A stretch of DNA of 64,000 nucleotides from Alkalihalobacillus sp. LMS39 (GCF_022812285.1 NZ_CP093300.1:1240001-1304000), one strand, 5' to 3'. Positions 34,320 to 44,442 are shown, counted from the stretch's first letter. Numbers and translations are program-made. Notes: generated by a model not told the origin, from the letters alone.

Positions 34320-35522
34320 CTATTCTTCTAAGTAATACATGTAACCATCACGGATGAATCCGATAAAACTGGAATCATTGGTAGGGAAAATTCTCATACT
34401 ACTATCTGAAAGACCAGCGAGCGTGTAAGAATCGACGATTTCCCCTTTTGTAATATCAGTTTTGACAATATAGTCATAGTTAAAATCACTTGATCTTAGT
34501 ACCGTGTAGAAGTAATTTCCTAATCTTATATAATCTGTTGTACCAGTTGTTTCATCTGAGTTTTCTATAATCCATTCTATTTTCTTCTCTGAAGGGTTAT
34601 AATAGTATGCTTTTTGGTCAGTGGTAAAAAGAATTTTGTCTTCAAAATTATAAATTGACGTAACATCTGAATATGAATCCGTACCTTCAATTGTATCGAA
34701 TTCAGTTTTTTCACCAGTATTCGGATTAATGTGGAAAACAGTTCCTGTTTCACCTGCATTTAAACGGATGAGATAAACGTCTTCTCCGATAGATATTCCA
34801 CCATGAAAATAGGCACTTTTGCCTTCCTCTTCATACAAAATTTCTCCCGTACCTGCGTTTAGAACAACGGCCTTAAAGGATACTCCTGCATCGATAATTA
34901 CATAATTGTCCGATACATGAAAAACATCTAACGAACCAACATTCTCAAGCTCAGTTTCCCAGTGTATGTCTAATGTATTAGCGTCGAAAGAAAAAATCTT
35001 TGCTCTGTCATCTTCCATTCTATTTTGTGCATAAACTGTACTACCGTCTACATGGAACCTCGATATTAGTGGAATTTCAATTTTCTCGTGGGAATTATTT
35101 TCTGGGTTTATATCGATACCTACTCGATACATCTCTCCTTCTTTTCCATAAAAAACATAATCTTCTGCCAGAAATGTAGAGTGGAATGAAGCATCTGGAA
35201 TGTATTTAACAGTGCTGTCACCTAAATCATATTCCCATAAAAATTGGCCTGTTCTCCACTCATAGGCTTTTAATCCACCTTCAAAGGTGACAAGAATTTC
35301 ATCTCGAATGAAAACAGGTGAATTTCCCATGAAACTTTTTTTAAAGGTTTCTCCACCGACATCTTCAATAGACTTTGAAGGGGACACACTGTTCACATCA
35401 ATAATGGCAGTGTCTTTTGAGGAAGAGCTATTAGAAGTAGAAGTCTCTTCTGAATGGTCTCCGCAAGCAGCCATGATAGAAACAAGAAAAGCGAAGAACA
35501 AAACAAATGTTATCTTTTTCAT
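34320..35522 (-). CDS. Lipoprotein with PQQ/BamB-like beta-propeller
   Basis: 400 aa. Signal peptide MKKITFVLFFAFLVSIMAAC with lipobox IMAAC, a Ser/Thr-rich linker, then propeller-type repeats with W near the end of blades: EWRTGQFLWEYDLG, FDANTLDIHWETELENV, LNAGTGEILYEEEG, YYNPSEKKIEWIIENS. The pattern (x-x-TGxxxWxxxL) is that of PQQ-like/BamB propellers without a visible cofactor site. It is anchored outside the membrane; its role is unknown. ATG at 35522 with GGAGG 8 nt upstream. Confidence 0.82.
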   Translation of the reverse strand: MKKITFVLFFAFLVSIMAACGDHSEETSTSNSSSSKDTAIIDVNSVSPSKSIEDVGGETFKKSFMGNSPVFIRDEILVTFEGGLKAYEWRTGQFLWEYDLGDSTVKYIPDASFHSTFLAEDYVFYGKEGEMYRVGIDINPENNSHEKIEIPLISRFHVDGSTVYAQNRMEDDRAKIFSFDANTLDIHWETELENVGSLDVFHVSDNYVIIDAGVSFKAVVLNAGTGEILYEEEGKSAYFHGGISIGEDVYLIRLNAGETGTVFHINPNTGEKTEFDTIEGTDSYSDVTSIYNFEDKILFTTDQKAYYYNPSEKKIEWIIENSDETTGTTDYIRLGNYFYTVLRSSDFNYDYIVKTDITKGEIVDSYTLAGLSDSSMRIFPTNDSSFIGFIRDGYMYYLEE

Positions 35523-35721
35523 ATTATTACCTCCTGTACTATAAAAAGACATACTTAACATTATTAAACAATTAAAATGATAAATCAAGTAAAAATTGAA
35601 ATTATATTCCATATGTTTTTTGATAATATGGTAGAGTGAAAGGGAGAATAAGTGAGATTTCCTAGCAGAATAGTAGAAAAGTCTATTTAATAAATATGGT
35701 AACCGGAAGGAGAATGAATAA

Positions 35722-36381
35722 ATGAAGTTAACTTATATTTCTAATGAGGATTATACATTAGAAGATTTATATTTACAGGACATACAAAATCAAAAATATT
35801 GTATTTTTGATTTTGAGGCAACAGGAATTAAGTACAAGGATGAATATATTACTCAGATTGGCGCAGTTATGTTTGAGGACGGACAAATTTTAGAAGGGAA
35901 AACGTTTAATTCATATGTTCGTTCTCCAAAACCAATACCTGAGAAAGTAGAACAATTTACAGGTGTTAACAACGAAATGATTAAAAATGCTCCAGACATT
36001 AGTGAGATTTATCCTGAATTCCTAAAGTTTATTGGAGATGCTGTTTTAGTTACACATGCTGGTTATGAATTTGACTTACCATTACTAAAAAAAGAATGCG
36101 ATAATAACAATCTAAAGATGTTAAATAATGTAACTTTAGATACTAAGGCTTTATTTTCTTACTTACATCCTGAAATTAATGAGATTATTTGGACTGACTT
36201 CTTAATTAAATTCTATGAGATTAATGATGATGACATAAAGAGGCATGATGCATTGGATGATAGTATCGTTATTAGCAGGATTTTTAAGAAGATATTAACT
36301 GAATTTGAAAAACGTAATATAAGAGATTTAGACATTAATAAACCTATAAATGTGAAGAGGTTTAAAATTAAACCTTTGTAA
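35722..36381 (+). CDS. DnaQ-like 3'-5' exonuclease (DEDDh)
   Basis: 219 aa. Exo I IFDFEATG (D and E), Exo II THAGYEFDLPLL and Exo III HDALDDSIV, the DEDDh metal and histidine set of the DNA polymerase III epsilon type. It degrades DNA or RNA from the 3' end in the cytoplasm. The first 25 residues before the core are unusual. GGAAGGAG lies before the ATG at a slightly long distance. Monocistronic. Confidence 0.88.
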   Translation: MKLTYISNEDYTLEDLYLQDIQNQKYCIFDFEATGIKYKDEYITQIGAVMFEDGQILEGKTFNSYVRSPKPIPEKVEQFTGVNNEMIKNAPDISEIYPEFLKFIGDAVLVTHAGYEFDLPLLKKECDNNNLKMLNNVTLDTKALFSYLHPEINEIIWTDFLIKFYEINDDDIKRHDALDDSIVISRIFKKILTEFEKRNIRDLDINKPINVKRFKIKPL

Positions 36382-36490
36382 AACTTAGCAGATTTGGTAA
36401 GAAGAAATAATTGTATTCTTAGCTGTATTATTCGTTCGGTACTGACAGAATAATAGAGATGTCAAATACATGTGAGAAGGGTAATACAAA

Positions 36491-37347
36491 GTGGATTTAG
36501 GGAAGACCGTTATAGAATATGGAAAATACAGACATGGCTATCCGAAACAATTATTAGAACGTTTAAAGACCTTTAATATAGGAATAAAAGGGGAAAAAAT
36601 AATTGATATAGGAACAGCGAATGGATTATTTGCTCGAGATATAGCTAGAAATGGCAGCGAGGTAGTTGGAATCGACTTATCACCTAGACTAATAGAACAA
36701 GCAAAACAAATGAATGTCTCAGATAAGTTACCGATTGAGTACATAGTAGGGAATGTGGAAAAACTACCTTTTAAAAATGATACAGTTGAAGTTGTCACAG
36801 CTGTTCACTGTTGGCATTGGTTTAATAAACAAAAGGTAGCAGCCGAAGTGAATAGGGTACTAAACCCAAATGGGAAATTAGCTGTCATTAATTATGATTG
36901 GCTACCTCAAACTGATATTTCATGTTATACAGATGAACTAATTCGAGAATTTAATCCGAATTCAACAAGTAAAGATAAGATAGGGTTGTATCCTGAGTGG
37001 ATAGAAGAGTCCATTTAACTGGATTTACTAATATTGAGACATTTTCAATTGATGTACAAGTTAATTATTCTATTGCCAATTGGATAGGAAGAATTCAAGC
37101 AAGTCCTGAAGTCGGTGGCACACTTAGTGATGAAGAAATCAGACGTTTTAATAGTAAGTTAGATATATTTCTAAAGGGTAAAGTTAAACAAGAAAATATA
37201 GAAATATCTTATAGAGTTTTTGGAATAATAGGATGTAAAAAATTGGGTGAGTGCAGGCTCACCCGCCTTTCTTTGCACTCATCCTCTTTCTTCACTCCAA
37301 TACCTCATCTTTCAACCTATTATCTATTTTATATTTTGACCTATTAG
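36491..37347 (+). pseudogene. SAM-dependent methyltransferase gene with a frameshift
   Basis: The first frame (36491-37018) gives the SAM fold: IIDIGTANGLFARDIA, VVGIDLSPRLI, VVTAVHCWHWF and GKLAVINYDW, then stops soon after LYPEWIEES. The next frame continues as HLTGFTNIETFSIDVQVNYS...WIGRIQASPEVGGTLSDEE...YRVFGIIG, clearly the missing C-terminus. The junction lies near 37005-37015, so a one-base change (or a small deletion) broke the gene. The second frame runs on to 37347, past a terminator and into the convergent gene, so its own stop also seems lost. GTG start, AAGGG 9 nt upstream. Confidence 0.82.
37238..37268. terminator. Terminator between convergent genes
   Basis: GGGTGAG TGCAGG CTCACCC; followed on the minus strand by AATTTTTTAC (good T-tract) and on the plus strand by GCCTTTCTTT. 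It ends the C45-type hydrolase transcript and probably also the methyltransferase one. Confidence 0.75.
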
Positions 37348-38278
37348 GAGCACCTTCTGCTCTCTGGATAGTCAAATTGTTCAAATTAAGAACTAAAGAA
37401 TACAATGTTCCAAAGTTATACTGATTTAGATGTAAGCATACATGGCCTTTCGTATCTGACATCATTTGTTTTGCTGTTTGTTCTGACAAGGTTTCATGTT
37501 CTTGTAAAAATTGAGACATACTCGTTTTTCTTTCACATGTTTTACTCCATGAGGCGATTGGGTTAGAAGTTGCATGTGTAAAATGGTTCGTGCTTACGAT
37601 AAAAGATTCACCGTGATCCGGTCTAATGACGTGAAAGTGATTTGGCCCTACTTCTACAACGGCCATATTGCCGCTTTGATCTGCGATGAGATAATTATTG
37701 CTCAGTGACGAATGAAAATTCTCAAGAACTTTTATCGCTTCATTTACATTTTGACAATGTTCAAGAATATATCGAACTGCAAAATAAAAGTTTATACCTG
37801 GTCGAGTCTTTTCTTCTGGTACAAGTGTCATCCCAATGAATAATCCTTTTTCATTTAGCCCGTCAACTTTTCCGATGAATACATCTGAATGGCTGACATA
37901 GCGGTATTTATTCTCTATACAAACTAACGAGCTTTCCAAAAACGGTTTAACATTCCGTAACATATCATAGTTTCTTCCAACGATCATTTCATTGTTTTGA
38001 AATGAAGCAAAAATACTACATTGAGCAGTTGTATCGAAAACTCCAATGCCTAATAGAAAAGAACTTACTTGTTCATAAGGCGTATGACTAGCTTCGGAAA
38101 ACCCTTTAATCTCCTCGATAATTTCAGGATAAAAACGTTCTAAGTATGGCAAGCTTTCCATACCAAACTCTATTTTTTCTTTTGAAACCTCTGGGAAAAC
38201 AAAACCATTTTTATAAAGAATGCTGCCATAATGTTTTCCTACATCATAATATTTCCCTCGTAATCGCGGATGGTACAT
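37292..38278 (-). CDS. C45-type Ntn hydrolase (acyl-CoA:6-APA acyltransferase-like)
   Basis: 328 aa. The likely catalytic cysteine is in TTAQCSIFASFQ, about residue 88, followed by the block MIVGRNYDMLRNV (GRNYD) and later YLIADQSGNMAVVEV and FIVSTNHFTH, the order of the penicillin acyltransferase/choloylglycine-hydrolase-like Ntn fold. Here the cysteine is internal, so the protein would need autocleavage or act without it. Substrate unknown. The ATG at 38278 has GGAGG 7 nt upstream. It follows the AraC/GyrI gene by 17 bp, so the two are one operon. Confidence 0.8.
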   Translation of the reverse strand: MYHPRLRGKYYDVGKHYGSILYKNGFVFPEVSKEKIEFGMESLPYLERFYPEIIEEIKGFSEASHTPYEQVSSFLLGIGVFDTTAQCSIFASFQNNEMIVGRNYDMLRNVKPFLESSLVCIENKYRYVSHSDVFIGKVDGLNEKGLFIGMTLVPEEKTRPGINFYFAVRYILEHCQNVNEAIKVLENFHSSLSNNYLIADQSGNMAVVEVGPNHFHVIRPDHGESFIVSTNHFTHATSNPIASWSKTCERKTSMSQFLQEHETLSEQTAKQMMSDTKGHVCLHLNQYNFGTLYSLVLNLNNLTIQRAEGAPNRSKYKIDNRLKDEVLE

Positions 38279-38295
38279 GAGCTGGCCTCCAGTTA

Positions 38296-39219
38296 TCAAG
38301 TTAGGGTAGTATTTTTTCTTATGGGGATATACAAATCGATTTTCGCTTTTCCTTCAGGGTCTTCAAATGGGTTGTTCATACAAAACTCTAAACTATGTTT
38401 ATCTTCAGGTTCATATTCGCTCGTTGGTAACCATTGTCCGTATACCGTTTGATAGGCGATTGCGAGTTTATCAATTGTATCGTAGAACGGATATAATGCA
38501 TAAAGGCCACCTTGTAATGTTCGATAGTTGATAGAAGAATCACTATCTTTTTTTAAACTATCGTTAATTGTAACGCACGCATCATACCGGCATGAATATT
38601 CATCCGTAACATTGGGGTCATCAAGTGAAATGCCAATAAATGTGTGCTCAGGTGGAAAGAGCTCATGCTTTGCTGCCCATTCACCTAATTTCCCCCATGC
38701 TTGACCTGTTTCAAGATAACTTCCAACATGCCTAACATACGCGATGTCTAAGTTTGGTAGTTCCGTAATCGTAATATTCATATTCCAAATCCTCCTCAAT
38801 AAGTGATTTTGTATCTCACTATTAGCATAACTTGAAGGAGGAATCTTTTCTTGCTGATTGTTGTCATGATGTAATGAAATATTGCTAATTATTTCGGGTT
38901 TTTGTCTTACTGTGCTCGGAGTATAGCCATAACACTTTTTGAAAGCACGGTTAAAATTTGACGCTGAATCAAATCCACATAATAGAGAGAGTTCTAGCAC
39001 GGTTTTATCTGTGTTTACTAGATAATGTAAGGATTTTGTTAATCGGCATTCATTTAAAAAAGCGTATGGTGTTATTCCGACAATAGAAGTAAATACTCGG
39101 GAGAAGTGATACTTTGAGAAGTTAGAAATATCGGCAAGTTCTTCAAGGGTAATCTTTTTTGATATATTATTTTCAATATATTTCTTTACATCATTTATTC
39201 GGTCATCGTAATGAGTCAT
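38296..39219 (-). CDS. AraC family regulator with GyrI-like effector domain
   Basis: 307 aa. N-terminal AraC double HTH (1-110; ITLEELADISNFSKYHFSRVF and FDSASNFNRAFKKCYGYTPS), then a GyrI-like ligand domain (about 145-300; VRHVGSYLETGQAWGKL, YALYPFYDTIDKL, FEDPEGKAKIDLYIPI). Such proteins (Rob/SoxS-like fusions, BmrR-like effector) sense hydrophobic cationic drugs. Operon with the C45-type hydrolase downstream. It is divergent from a small membrane protein gene with a 260-bp gap. Confidence 0.9.
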   Translation of the reverse strand: MTHYDDRINDVKKYIENNISKKITLEELADISNFSKYHFSRVFTSIVGITPYAFLNECRLTKSLHYLVNTDKTVLELSLLCGFDSASNFNRAFKKCYGYTPSTVRQKPEIISNISLHHDNNQQEKIPPSSYANSEIQNHLLRRIWNMNITITELPNLDIAYVRHVGSYLETGQAWGKLGEWAAKHELFPPEHTFIGISLDDPNVTDEYSCRYDACVTINDSLKKDSDSSINYRTLQGGLYALYPFYDTIDKLAIAYQTVYGQWLPTSEYEPEDKHSLEFCMNNPFEDPEGKAKIDLYIPIRKNTTLT

Positions 39220-39479
39220 AAGTTAATGTCCTTTCTTTACTATCCATTTAATTACATAAGTAGTCACATAATTACCTTCATCAATTTTTTCGCCTTTTGT
39301 ATCGATAATCCTTTTCCTTTTTAATGGATCTAGCTATATTATAAAAATCACTTCAACAAGTTTATAGACATATATGGTAAAATACAGGAGATTAATCAAT
39401 GTATAAAATTGACTGAAAATGATTTGATTCTGTACTTAAACATACGACAACTAACAACATTAATAGGAGGACAAATTCA

Positions 39480-39692
39480 TTGGAATGGACTATATTTTTT
39501 GTGATTCTATCTTCATTTTTCTTGTTATTATCTTCTTTTAAGTTTTATCAATTATGGAGTGAGTTTAAGAAACTTAACATTGGTGATAAACTTTCCATTG
39601 AAATGGCAGAGAGAAACAGAAAAAGAATTAGCGGTACAGTTACTTTTTTAGGGATTGGAATTGTTTTAGGCATAGTAGGAGTTTTACTATAA
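39480..39692 (+). CDS. Small two-helix membrane protein, 70 aa
   Basis: Two hydrophobic helices (about 3-22 and 50-70) flank a charged loop (WSEFKKLNIGDKLSIEMAERN). TTG start with AGGAGG about 9 nt upstream. Unknown function. Confidence 0.6.
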   Translation: MEWTIFFVILSSFFLLLSSFKFYQLWSEFKKLNIGDKLSIEMAERNRKRISGTVTFLGIGIVLGIVGVLL

Positions 39693-39761
39693 CCTTTAAT
39701 GTTCAGTGTGAAAATGGAATATTAATATGACTACTTTATAAATAATGAGGTGGCAATAGTA

Positions 39762-40370
39762 TTGAAATTGATTTGTGAGTCTGACAAATTAGAAGATTAT
39801 TTGCTTGAATTAAATGAAGTTAATTATTCTAATCCTTTAATAAAAGAAAAAATAAAAGAACTTTTTCATTCAAGCCAAACAGAAGTTGAAAAAGTCAAGA
39901 TAGCTTTTGAATTTGTACGTGATGAAATCGCTCACTCTTGGGATATTCAGGGGACACGTGTGACATGTCATGCATCAGATGTTTTGAAATATAAAGAAGG
40001 CATTTGTTATGCGAAATCAAATCTCTTGGCAGCTGTATTACGTTCTCAACAAATTCCAACAGGATTCTGTTATCAGCGATTAATGTTATTTGATACACCT
40101 GAAAAAGGATACTCACTTCACGCTTTAAATGCTGTATTTTTAAAGTCACTTGATAAATGGATACGGCTAGATGCTCGTGGAAATAAACCTGGTGTAGATG
40201 CCCAGTTTTCAGTAGACAAAGAGAAATTAGCTTTTTCAGTCAATGAGAAATTTGATGAAAGGGACTATCCTGTTATTTATGTAAAGCCGAATCCAAAAAC
40301 AATGAATGTATTAAAAGAGCATAGTGATATAGTAGAAATGTATAAGCATCATTTGCCAGGAAGTATTTAA
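39762..40370 (+). CDS. Transglutaminase-like protein
   Basis: 202 aa. The triad of the transglutaminase/protease core is visible: Cys in KEGICYAKSNLLAAVLR, His in YSLHALNAVF and Asp in WIRLDARGN. Bacterial members are often proteases or peptide-linking enzymes in the cytoplasm. The TTG at 39762 is preferred over the GTG at 39750, which lies inside the GAGGTGG ribosome binding site. Followed after 2 bp by a small membrane-anchored protein. Confidence 0.87.
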   Translation: MKLICESDKLEDYLLELNEVNYSNPLIKEKIKELFHSSQTEVEKVKIAFEFVRDEIAHSWDIQGTRVTCHASDVLKYKEGICYAKSNLLAAVLRSQQIPTGFCYQRLMLFDTPEKGYSLHALNAVFLKSLDKWIRLDARGNKPGVDAQFSVDKEKLAFSVNEKFDERDYPVIYVKPNPKTMNVLKEHSDIVEMYKHHLPGSI

Positions 40371-40372
40371 AT

Positions 40373-40810
40373 ATGAAAAAAAGGGGAGTCATTGGCATTG
40401 CACTAATCATTTTATTGAGCGCAATGGTTTATAGCTTCTATGACCAAATGCAATTAAAAACATATGGCGATGTTTTGGAAAACATGTTAAATGAAGATGA
40501 ATCCATTACAGAGATTAGTATTATCGATTATAAAACAGACCGTTATTTTAGCTCTGATAATAGCGAAATAGTGGAGAAGTTTACTATTGAACTTTTAAAT
40601 ATGGATATGAAAAGGGATAATAACACACCTCTTCGGTATGACTATGTTATTTTTCTTCATACAAATAAAGGAAATAAATATGATATTGCTGTAGGACTAA
40701 GCAGTGTAGAATTTGGCTATGATGGTCGCTTTACATTAATTAATGAAAATACACTTTACGCTAATATTGAAAAAGCCAATATTGAGTGGGAACCAGCGAG
40801 AAGTCAGTAA
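40373..40810 (+). CDS. Membrane-anchored protein, unknown function
   Basis: 145 aa. One N-terminal transmembrane helix or signal anchor (RGVIGIALIILLSAMVYSF), then an extracellular soluble domain of about 120 residues with TEISIIDYKTDRYF and DYVIFLHTNKG. GGAAG inside the preceding gene serves as ribosome binding site; only 2 bp separate them. Family not recognised. Confidence 0.6.
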   Translation: MKKRGVIGIALIILLSAMVYSFYDQMQLKTYGDVLENMLNEDESITEISIIDYKTDRYFSSDNSEIVEKFTIELLNMDMKRDNNTPLRYDYVIFLHTNKGNKYDIAVGLSSVEFGYDGRFTLINENTLYANIEKANIEWEPARSQ

Positions 40811-40846
40811 ATGTGTATCAAAGTTTTGTGAAAACAGATAGTTAAC

Positions 40847-40884
40847 AGAGGCAATTCTTGCATAAGCAGGGATGGCTCTTTTTT
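40847..40884 (+). terminator. Terminator of the transglutaminase operon
   Basis: Imperfect stem AGAGGCAAT-CTTGC / GCAGGGATGGCTCT followed by a run of six T, 37 bp after the stop codon. Confidence 0.6.
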
Positions 40885-41035
40885 CTATGGAAATAAAACA
40901 ATGGCTAGGTGCTATCCTTTAGGTATTAGATACAAACGGGTAAGAAAATATTAACTAAGGAAAACATTGTAGAATTAGGTTACTATTAATTGTATAGGCT
41001 TTATTATCATCGTAATGGAAGGGTAGTGCAGTAGG

Positions 41036-42289
41036 ATGGACAATAGATTAATGCCGTCATATTTATCTGGAGCAGATGGAATTCGTGCTATAGCTTGTTT
41101 AGCTGTTGTTTTCCATCACTTAACACAGCGTTTAACAATGGATTTACAGACTCCGTTTGTGCAACAATCTCAAGCTTTTTTTCTATTAGGAAATGCGGGA
41201 GTCAGTGTTTTCTTCGTTTTGAGTGGATTTTTACTAGCTTTACCATTTTGGAAAAGTTATCTAGGAAATGGTGGCTTTCCAAATATGAAGCACTATGTGT
41301 TTAGACGTGCGGTCCGTATTGTTCCGGGATTTTATGTGGCATTTATTGTTTCAATATTGCTTGCTTATTTTTGGCAGGTTCAAACCGATTATCATTGGCT
41401 ACGGATTATCACTGGATTCACTTTTACGTCCGGCTTTCATTATACTACTCTCTTTCCATCTGAATTAAATGGTCCGCTATGGTCGATTAGTTTCGAAGTA
41501 TTTAGCTATTTGTTACTGCCTATATTTATGTTGGGACTCTTCTATTTAGTAAAGATCAGAACGTTTTCGAAAGCGCTTTTGTATTGGTTTGGCGTGATAG
41601 TCTTTATTTTAATCATCAACCAAGGTGTCCATTCTTTTTTTACTCCAAATGAAGTTGAACGCGGCTGGGAGTTTGGTTTGATTGGTGGAGCGAAGTACTG
41701 GATGCCTAATTATAATCCTGTTGGTTTTTTTGGACAGTTTGCAATAGGAATCATCGCATCTGCGGTTACAGTGAACCTTTTTACAAAAACAGAGCGAGTC
41801 CAAAGATTTAAACAAAAAGGTGGATTTGATGTCATAAGCACATTAAGTTTACTCTGCACTTTAGTCTTTATTTTTCAAATGCGACATATAGGGGAATTTA
41901 CTGTGAGTTTTCAAAGCCAGCCTTATTATTTTCCGATTTTTCCAATTCTCGTAGCCAGTGCATTATGTACGGCACCTCATTCACGTTGGTTTGGTAAAAT
42001 GCTGGATAATTCATTGTTTCGTTTCACAGCCAAAGTTTCCTTTGGTATTTATATTTGGCACTATCTTGTCATTTTAAGTGTGGAGAGATACTGGCAACCT
42101 GATTTTGTTTACATGGGTCTTGCTGATTTCAATACATGGTTGGGTGTATCTTTTGTCGTTCTGATAATATCGTACGGTGTAGCAACCTTATCTTTTTACT
42201 TTGTTGAAAAGCCAGTTCTTGATTGGGCGCAGAATAAAGAACGTTCTCTGCCGAAGCAAGAGGAGTCTAAGGTACGGAAAGAAGCGTAG
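41036..42289 (+). CDS. Membrane-bound acyltransferase 3 family protein (OafA/YrhL-like)
   Basis: 417 aa, about ten transmembrane helices. The family start YLSGADGIRAIACLAVVFHHL carries the catalytic-type histidine in VFHHL; FFVLSGFLLALPF, FRRAVRIVPGFYVA and ELNGPLWSISFEVFSYLLLP follow in the usual order, with FGIYIWHY and FYFVEKPVLDW at the end. Such proteins O-acylate cell-surface polysaccharide or antibiotics. No sugar-polymer genes are adjacent. GGAAGGG lies before the ATG; M6 is an alternative start. Confidence 0.9.
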   Translation: MDNRLMPSYLSGADGIRAIACLAVVFHHLTQRLTMDLQTPFVQQSQAFFLLGNAGVSVFFVLSGFLLALPFWKSYLGNGGFPNMKHYVFRRAVRIVPGFYVAFIVSILLAYFWQVQTDYHWLRIITGFTFTSGFHYTTLFPSELNGPLWSISFEVFSYLLLPIFMLGLFYLVKIRTFSKALLYWFGVIVFILIINQGVHSFFTPNEVERGWEFGLIGGAKYWMPNYNPVGFFGQFAIGIIASAVTVNLFTKTERVQRFKQKGGFDVISTLSLLCTLVFIFQMRHIGEFTVSFQSQPYYFPIFPILVASALCTAPHSRWFGKMLDNSLFRFTAKVSFGIYIWHYLVILSVERYWQPDFVYMGLADFNTWLGVSFVVLIISYGVATLSFYFVEKPVLDWAQNKERSLPKQEESKVRKEA

Positions 42290-42385
42290 TAAAAATGATT
42301 GTGTAAATATTCATAGAATATAACTATAATGTAATACTTTCTGAAGAAGTGCGTTTTAGTAAACTAGACACATACCTATTGAATT

Positions 42386-42439
42386 GGCATATGGTTCAAA
42401 TTTAATAAAAAATGATATACCGAAGTAAAACCATATGCC
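42386..42439. terminator. Long inverted repeat beyond the TRAP permease gene
   Basis: Perfect 11-bp arms GGCATATGGTT / AACCATATGCC, 32 bp apart, starting 24 bp after the permease stop. There is no clear T-tract next to the stem on the minus strand; the loop itself is AT-rich. It may protect the 3' end or stop transcripts from the convergent genes. Confidence 0.45.
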
Positions 42440-42462
42440 ATAATTGTTCTTTTAATCGATTA

Positions 42463-44442
42463 TTACGCTGTTTTCTCCATGGTGAAGTCATGAACTTTTC
42501 TCATACGCTGAATAATGATTGTAATGATTACTATGGCGAATGCAATTGCGTCCCAAGTAAGACTAGAGTTGATGAAACATATTGAACCTACAATTAACAC
42601 GATGCGAACTGGCCAGTTTGCACTCTTTTTTGCAAACCATCCTTGAACTGCTGCAGATAGAAGATATATTCCTACTGAGGCTGTTACAAACGCCCATGCA
42701 ATGTTTAATCCTCCGCCTACCATTAACAACTCTGGGCTGTAGATGAACATAAATGGGACAACGAAGGCAGCAATACCTAGCTTAAATGCAGTAACCCCAG
42801 TTTTCATTGGGTCGGTTCCAGCGACTCCAGCGGCTGCAAATGCTGCTAATGCAACTGGAGGTGTGATTGCAGACATTACTGCATAATAAAAAACAAACAT
42901 ATGAGCAAATAACGGCTCAAGCCCCATTTGAATTAGACCTGGAGCAACTACAGAAGCTGCAACGGCATAAGCAGCTGTTGTTGGCATACCCATACCTAAT
43001 ATAATTGAAATGAACATGGCGAAAAATAAGGCCAAAAGCATGTTGTTATCCGCAATACCTAAAAGCATTGAACTAAAACGTTGACCTACACCTGTAAGTG
43101 CAATAACCCCAACAATAATACCCGCACATGCACAAACTGCTAAAAGTTGAATTGTGTTTTTCATACCGAGCTCTAACGCTAATAGGACTTTCTTTATTCC
43201 CATTCTAGTGGAAGGGTGGATCCAACTTACAACTAAACAAGATAGGATTGCTACTGTACCTGAACGGATAACAGAGTAGCCCATTAATATTGCACCCATT
43301 AAAATAATAATTGGGATGAATAAATAAGCTTGCTTTAAAATTCCTTTTAGTGGTGGGAGTTCACTTCGTTTTAACCCTTTCATGTTGTTTTTAATAGCTT
43401 GAAAATCAACCATAAAGTAAACAGAGATAAAGTATAATAACGCTGGAATTGTAGCAGCAATTATTATTTCTGAATAACGAATGCCTGTAACCTCGGCCAT
43501 GATAAAGGCACCTGCACCCATAATCGGAATCATGATCTGACCACCGGCTGAAGCGGTGGCTTCTGTTGCCGCAGCGAATTGACCTTTATAACCAACCCGT
43601 TTCATAAGTGGGATTGTAAGTGAACCAGTCGCAACCGCATTACCTGCAGATGTACCGTTCATCATTCCCATAAGACCACTTGAGAGTACGGATACTTTTG
43701 CAGGACCCCCACGCATTCCACCAGCTAATGAAAAAGCAAAGTCGATAAAGTAACGACCTACCCCTGACATTTGAAGAAATGCCCCAAAGACGATGAACAA
43801 TAAAATATATTTGGAAGAAACATCTAATGTAACTCCAAAAATACCATTATCCTTAAAAATGTAAGTGATAAATCTTTCATAGTTATATCCTCTATGGTTT
43901 AAGATACCTGGTAGGTAAGGTCCAAAAAAAGAATATAGTGAGAAAATACCTGCTAGAATCGGTAATGTCCAACCACTAGTACGTCTTGTTAATTCAAGTA
44001 CAACGATAACTCCTAGTGTGGCTACAACTACGTCATGTGTGTTAGGCACTGTACCAAAACGACTTAATACGGCAGTGAGATTGGAACAAATATAAAATGT
44101 AACATATAGAATAGAACCGATGAGCAGCCAGTCTACTATCGAAATTTTATTTGACTTTGTTTTCCAGCCTTTAAAAATAATGAAACCAAGAACTGCACCG
44201 AAAGCCAAATGGACACTCCTAAAAATCAAAGGGTCAATTGGATGAAAATTTAAGATATACAGATGGAATAGTGCACCAGAAACTGCAATTATCATAAACG
44301 TAAATTTTAATTTGCCAGATAGCACCCTCATTTGCTCGCCACCATCTACTGCTTCTTCAAGCTCTTTTGCTTTCTCATCACTGATAATCGAATTCAAATC
44401 TTCTTTTTTAGTGACTTGGTTGTTGATCTTATCGTTGCTCAA
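42463..44442 (-). CDS. TRAP transporter fused permease (TAXI type)
   Basis: 659 aa with about 16-18 transmembrane helices. A short cytoplasmic N-terminus is followed by the DctQ-like part (to about 200) and a DctM-like part with GGPAKVSVLSSGLMGMMNG, GNAVATGSLTIPLMKRVGY, ATEATASAGGQIMIPIMGAG and MGMPTTAAYAVAASVVAP, all typical of 4TM/12TM fused TRAP permeases. It uses an ion gradient to import a substrate delivered by the binding protein encoded 167 bp upstream. Substrates of TAXI systems include C4/C5 dicarboxylates and glutamate; not decided here. A two-component system divergent from this operon is the likely regulator. Confidence 0.93.
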   Translation of the reverse strand: MSNDKINNQVTKKEDLNSIISDEKAKELEEAVDGGEQMRVLSGKLKFTFMIIAVSGALFHLYILNFHPIDPLIFRSVHLAFGAVLGFIIFKGWKTKSNKISIVDWLLIGSILYVTFYICSNLTAVLSRFGTVPNTHDVVVATLGVIVVLELTRRTSGWTLPILAGIFSLYSFFGPYLPGILNHRGYNYERFITYIFKDNGIFGVTLDVSSKYILLFIVFGAFLQMSGVGRYFIDFAFSLAGGMRGGPAKVSVLSSGLMGMMNGTSAGNAVATGSLTIPLMKRVGYKGQFAAATEATASAGGQIMIPIMGAGAFIMAEVTGIRYSEIIIAATIPALLYFISVYFMVDFQAIKNNMKGLKRSELPPLKGILKQAYLFIPIIILMGAILMGYSVIRSGTVAILSCLVVSWIHPSTRMGIKKVLLALELGMKNTIQLLAVCACAGIIVGVIALTGVGQRFSSMLLGIADNNMLLALFFAMFISIILGMGMPTTAAYAVAASVVAPGLIQMGLEPLFAHMFVFYYAVMSAITPPVALAAFAAAGVAGTDPMKTGVTAFKLGIAAFVVPFMFIYSPELLMVGGGLNIAWAFVTASVGIYLLSAAVQGWFAKKSANWPVRIVLIVGSICFINSSLTWDAIAFAIVIITIIIQRMRKVHDFTMEKTA

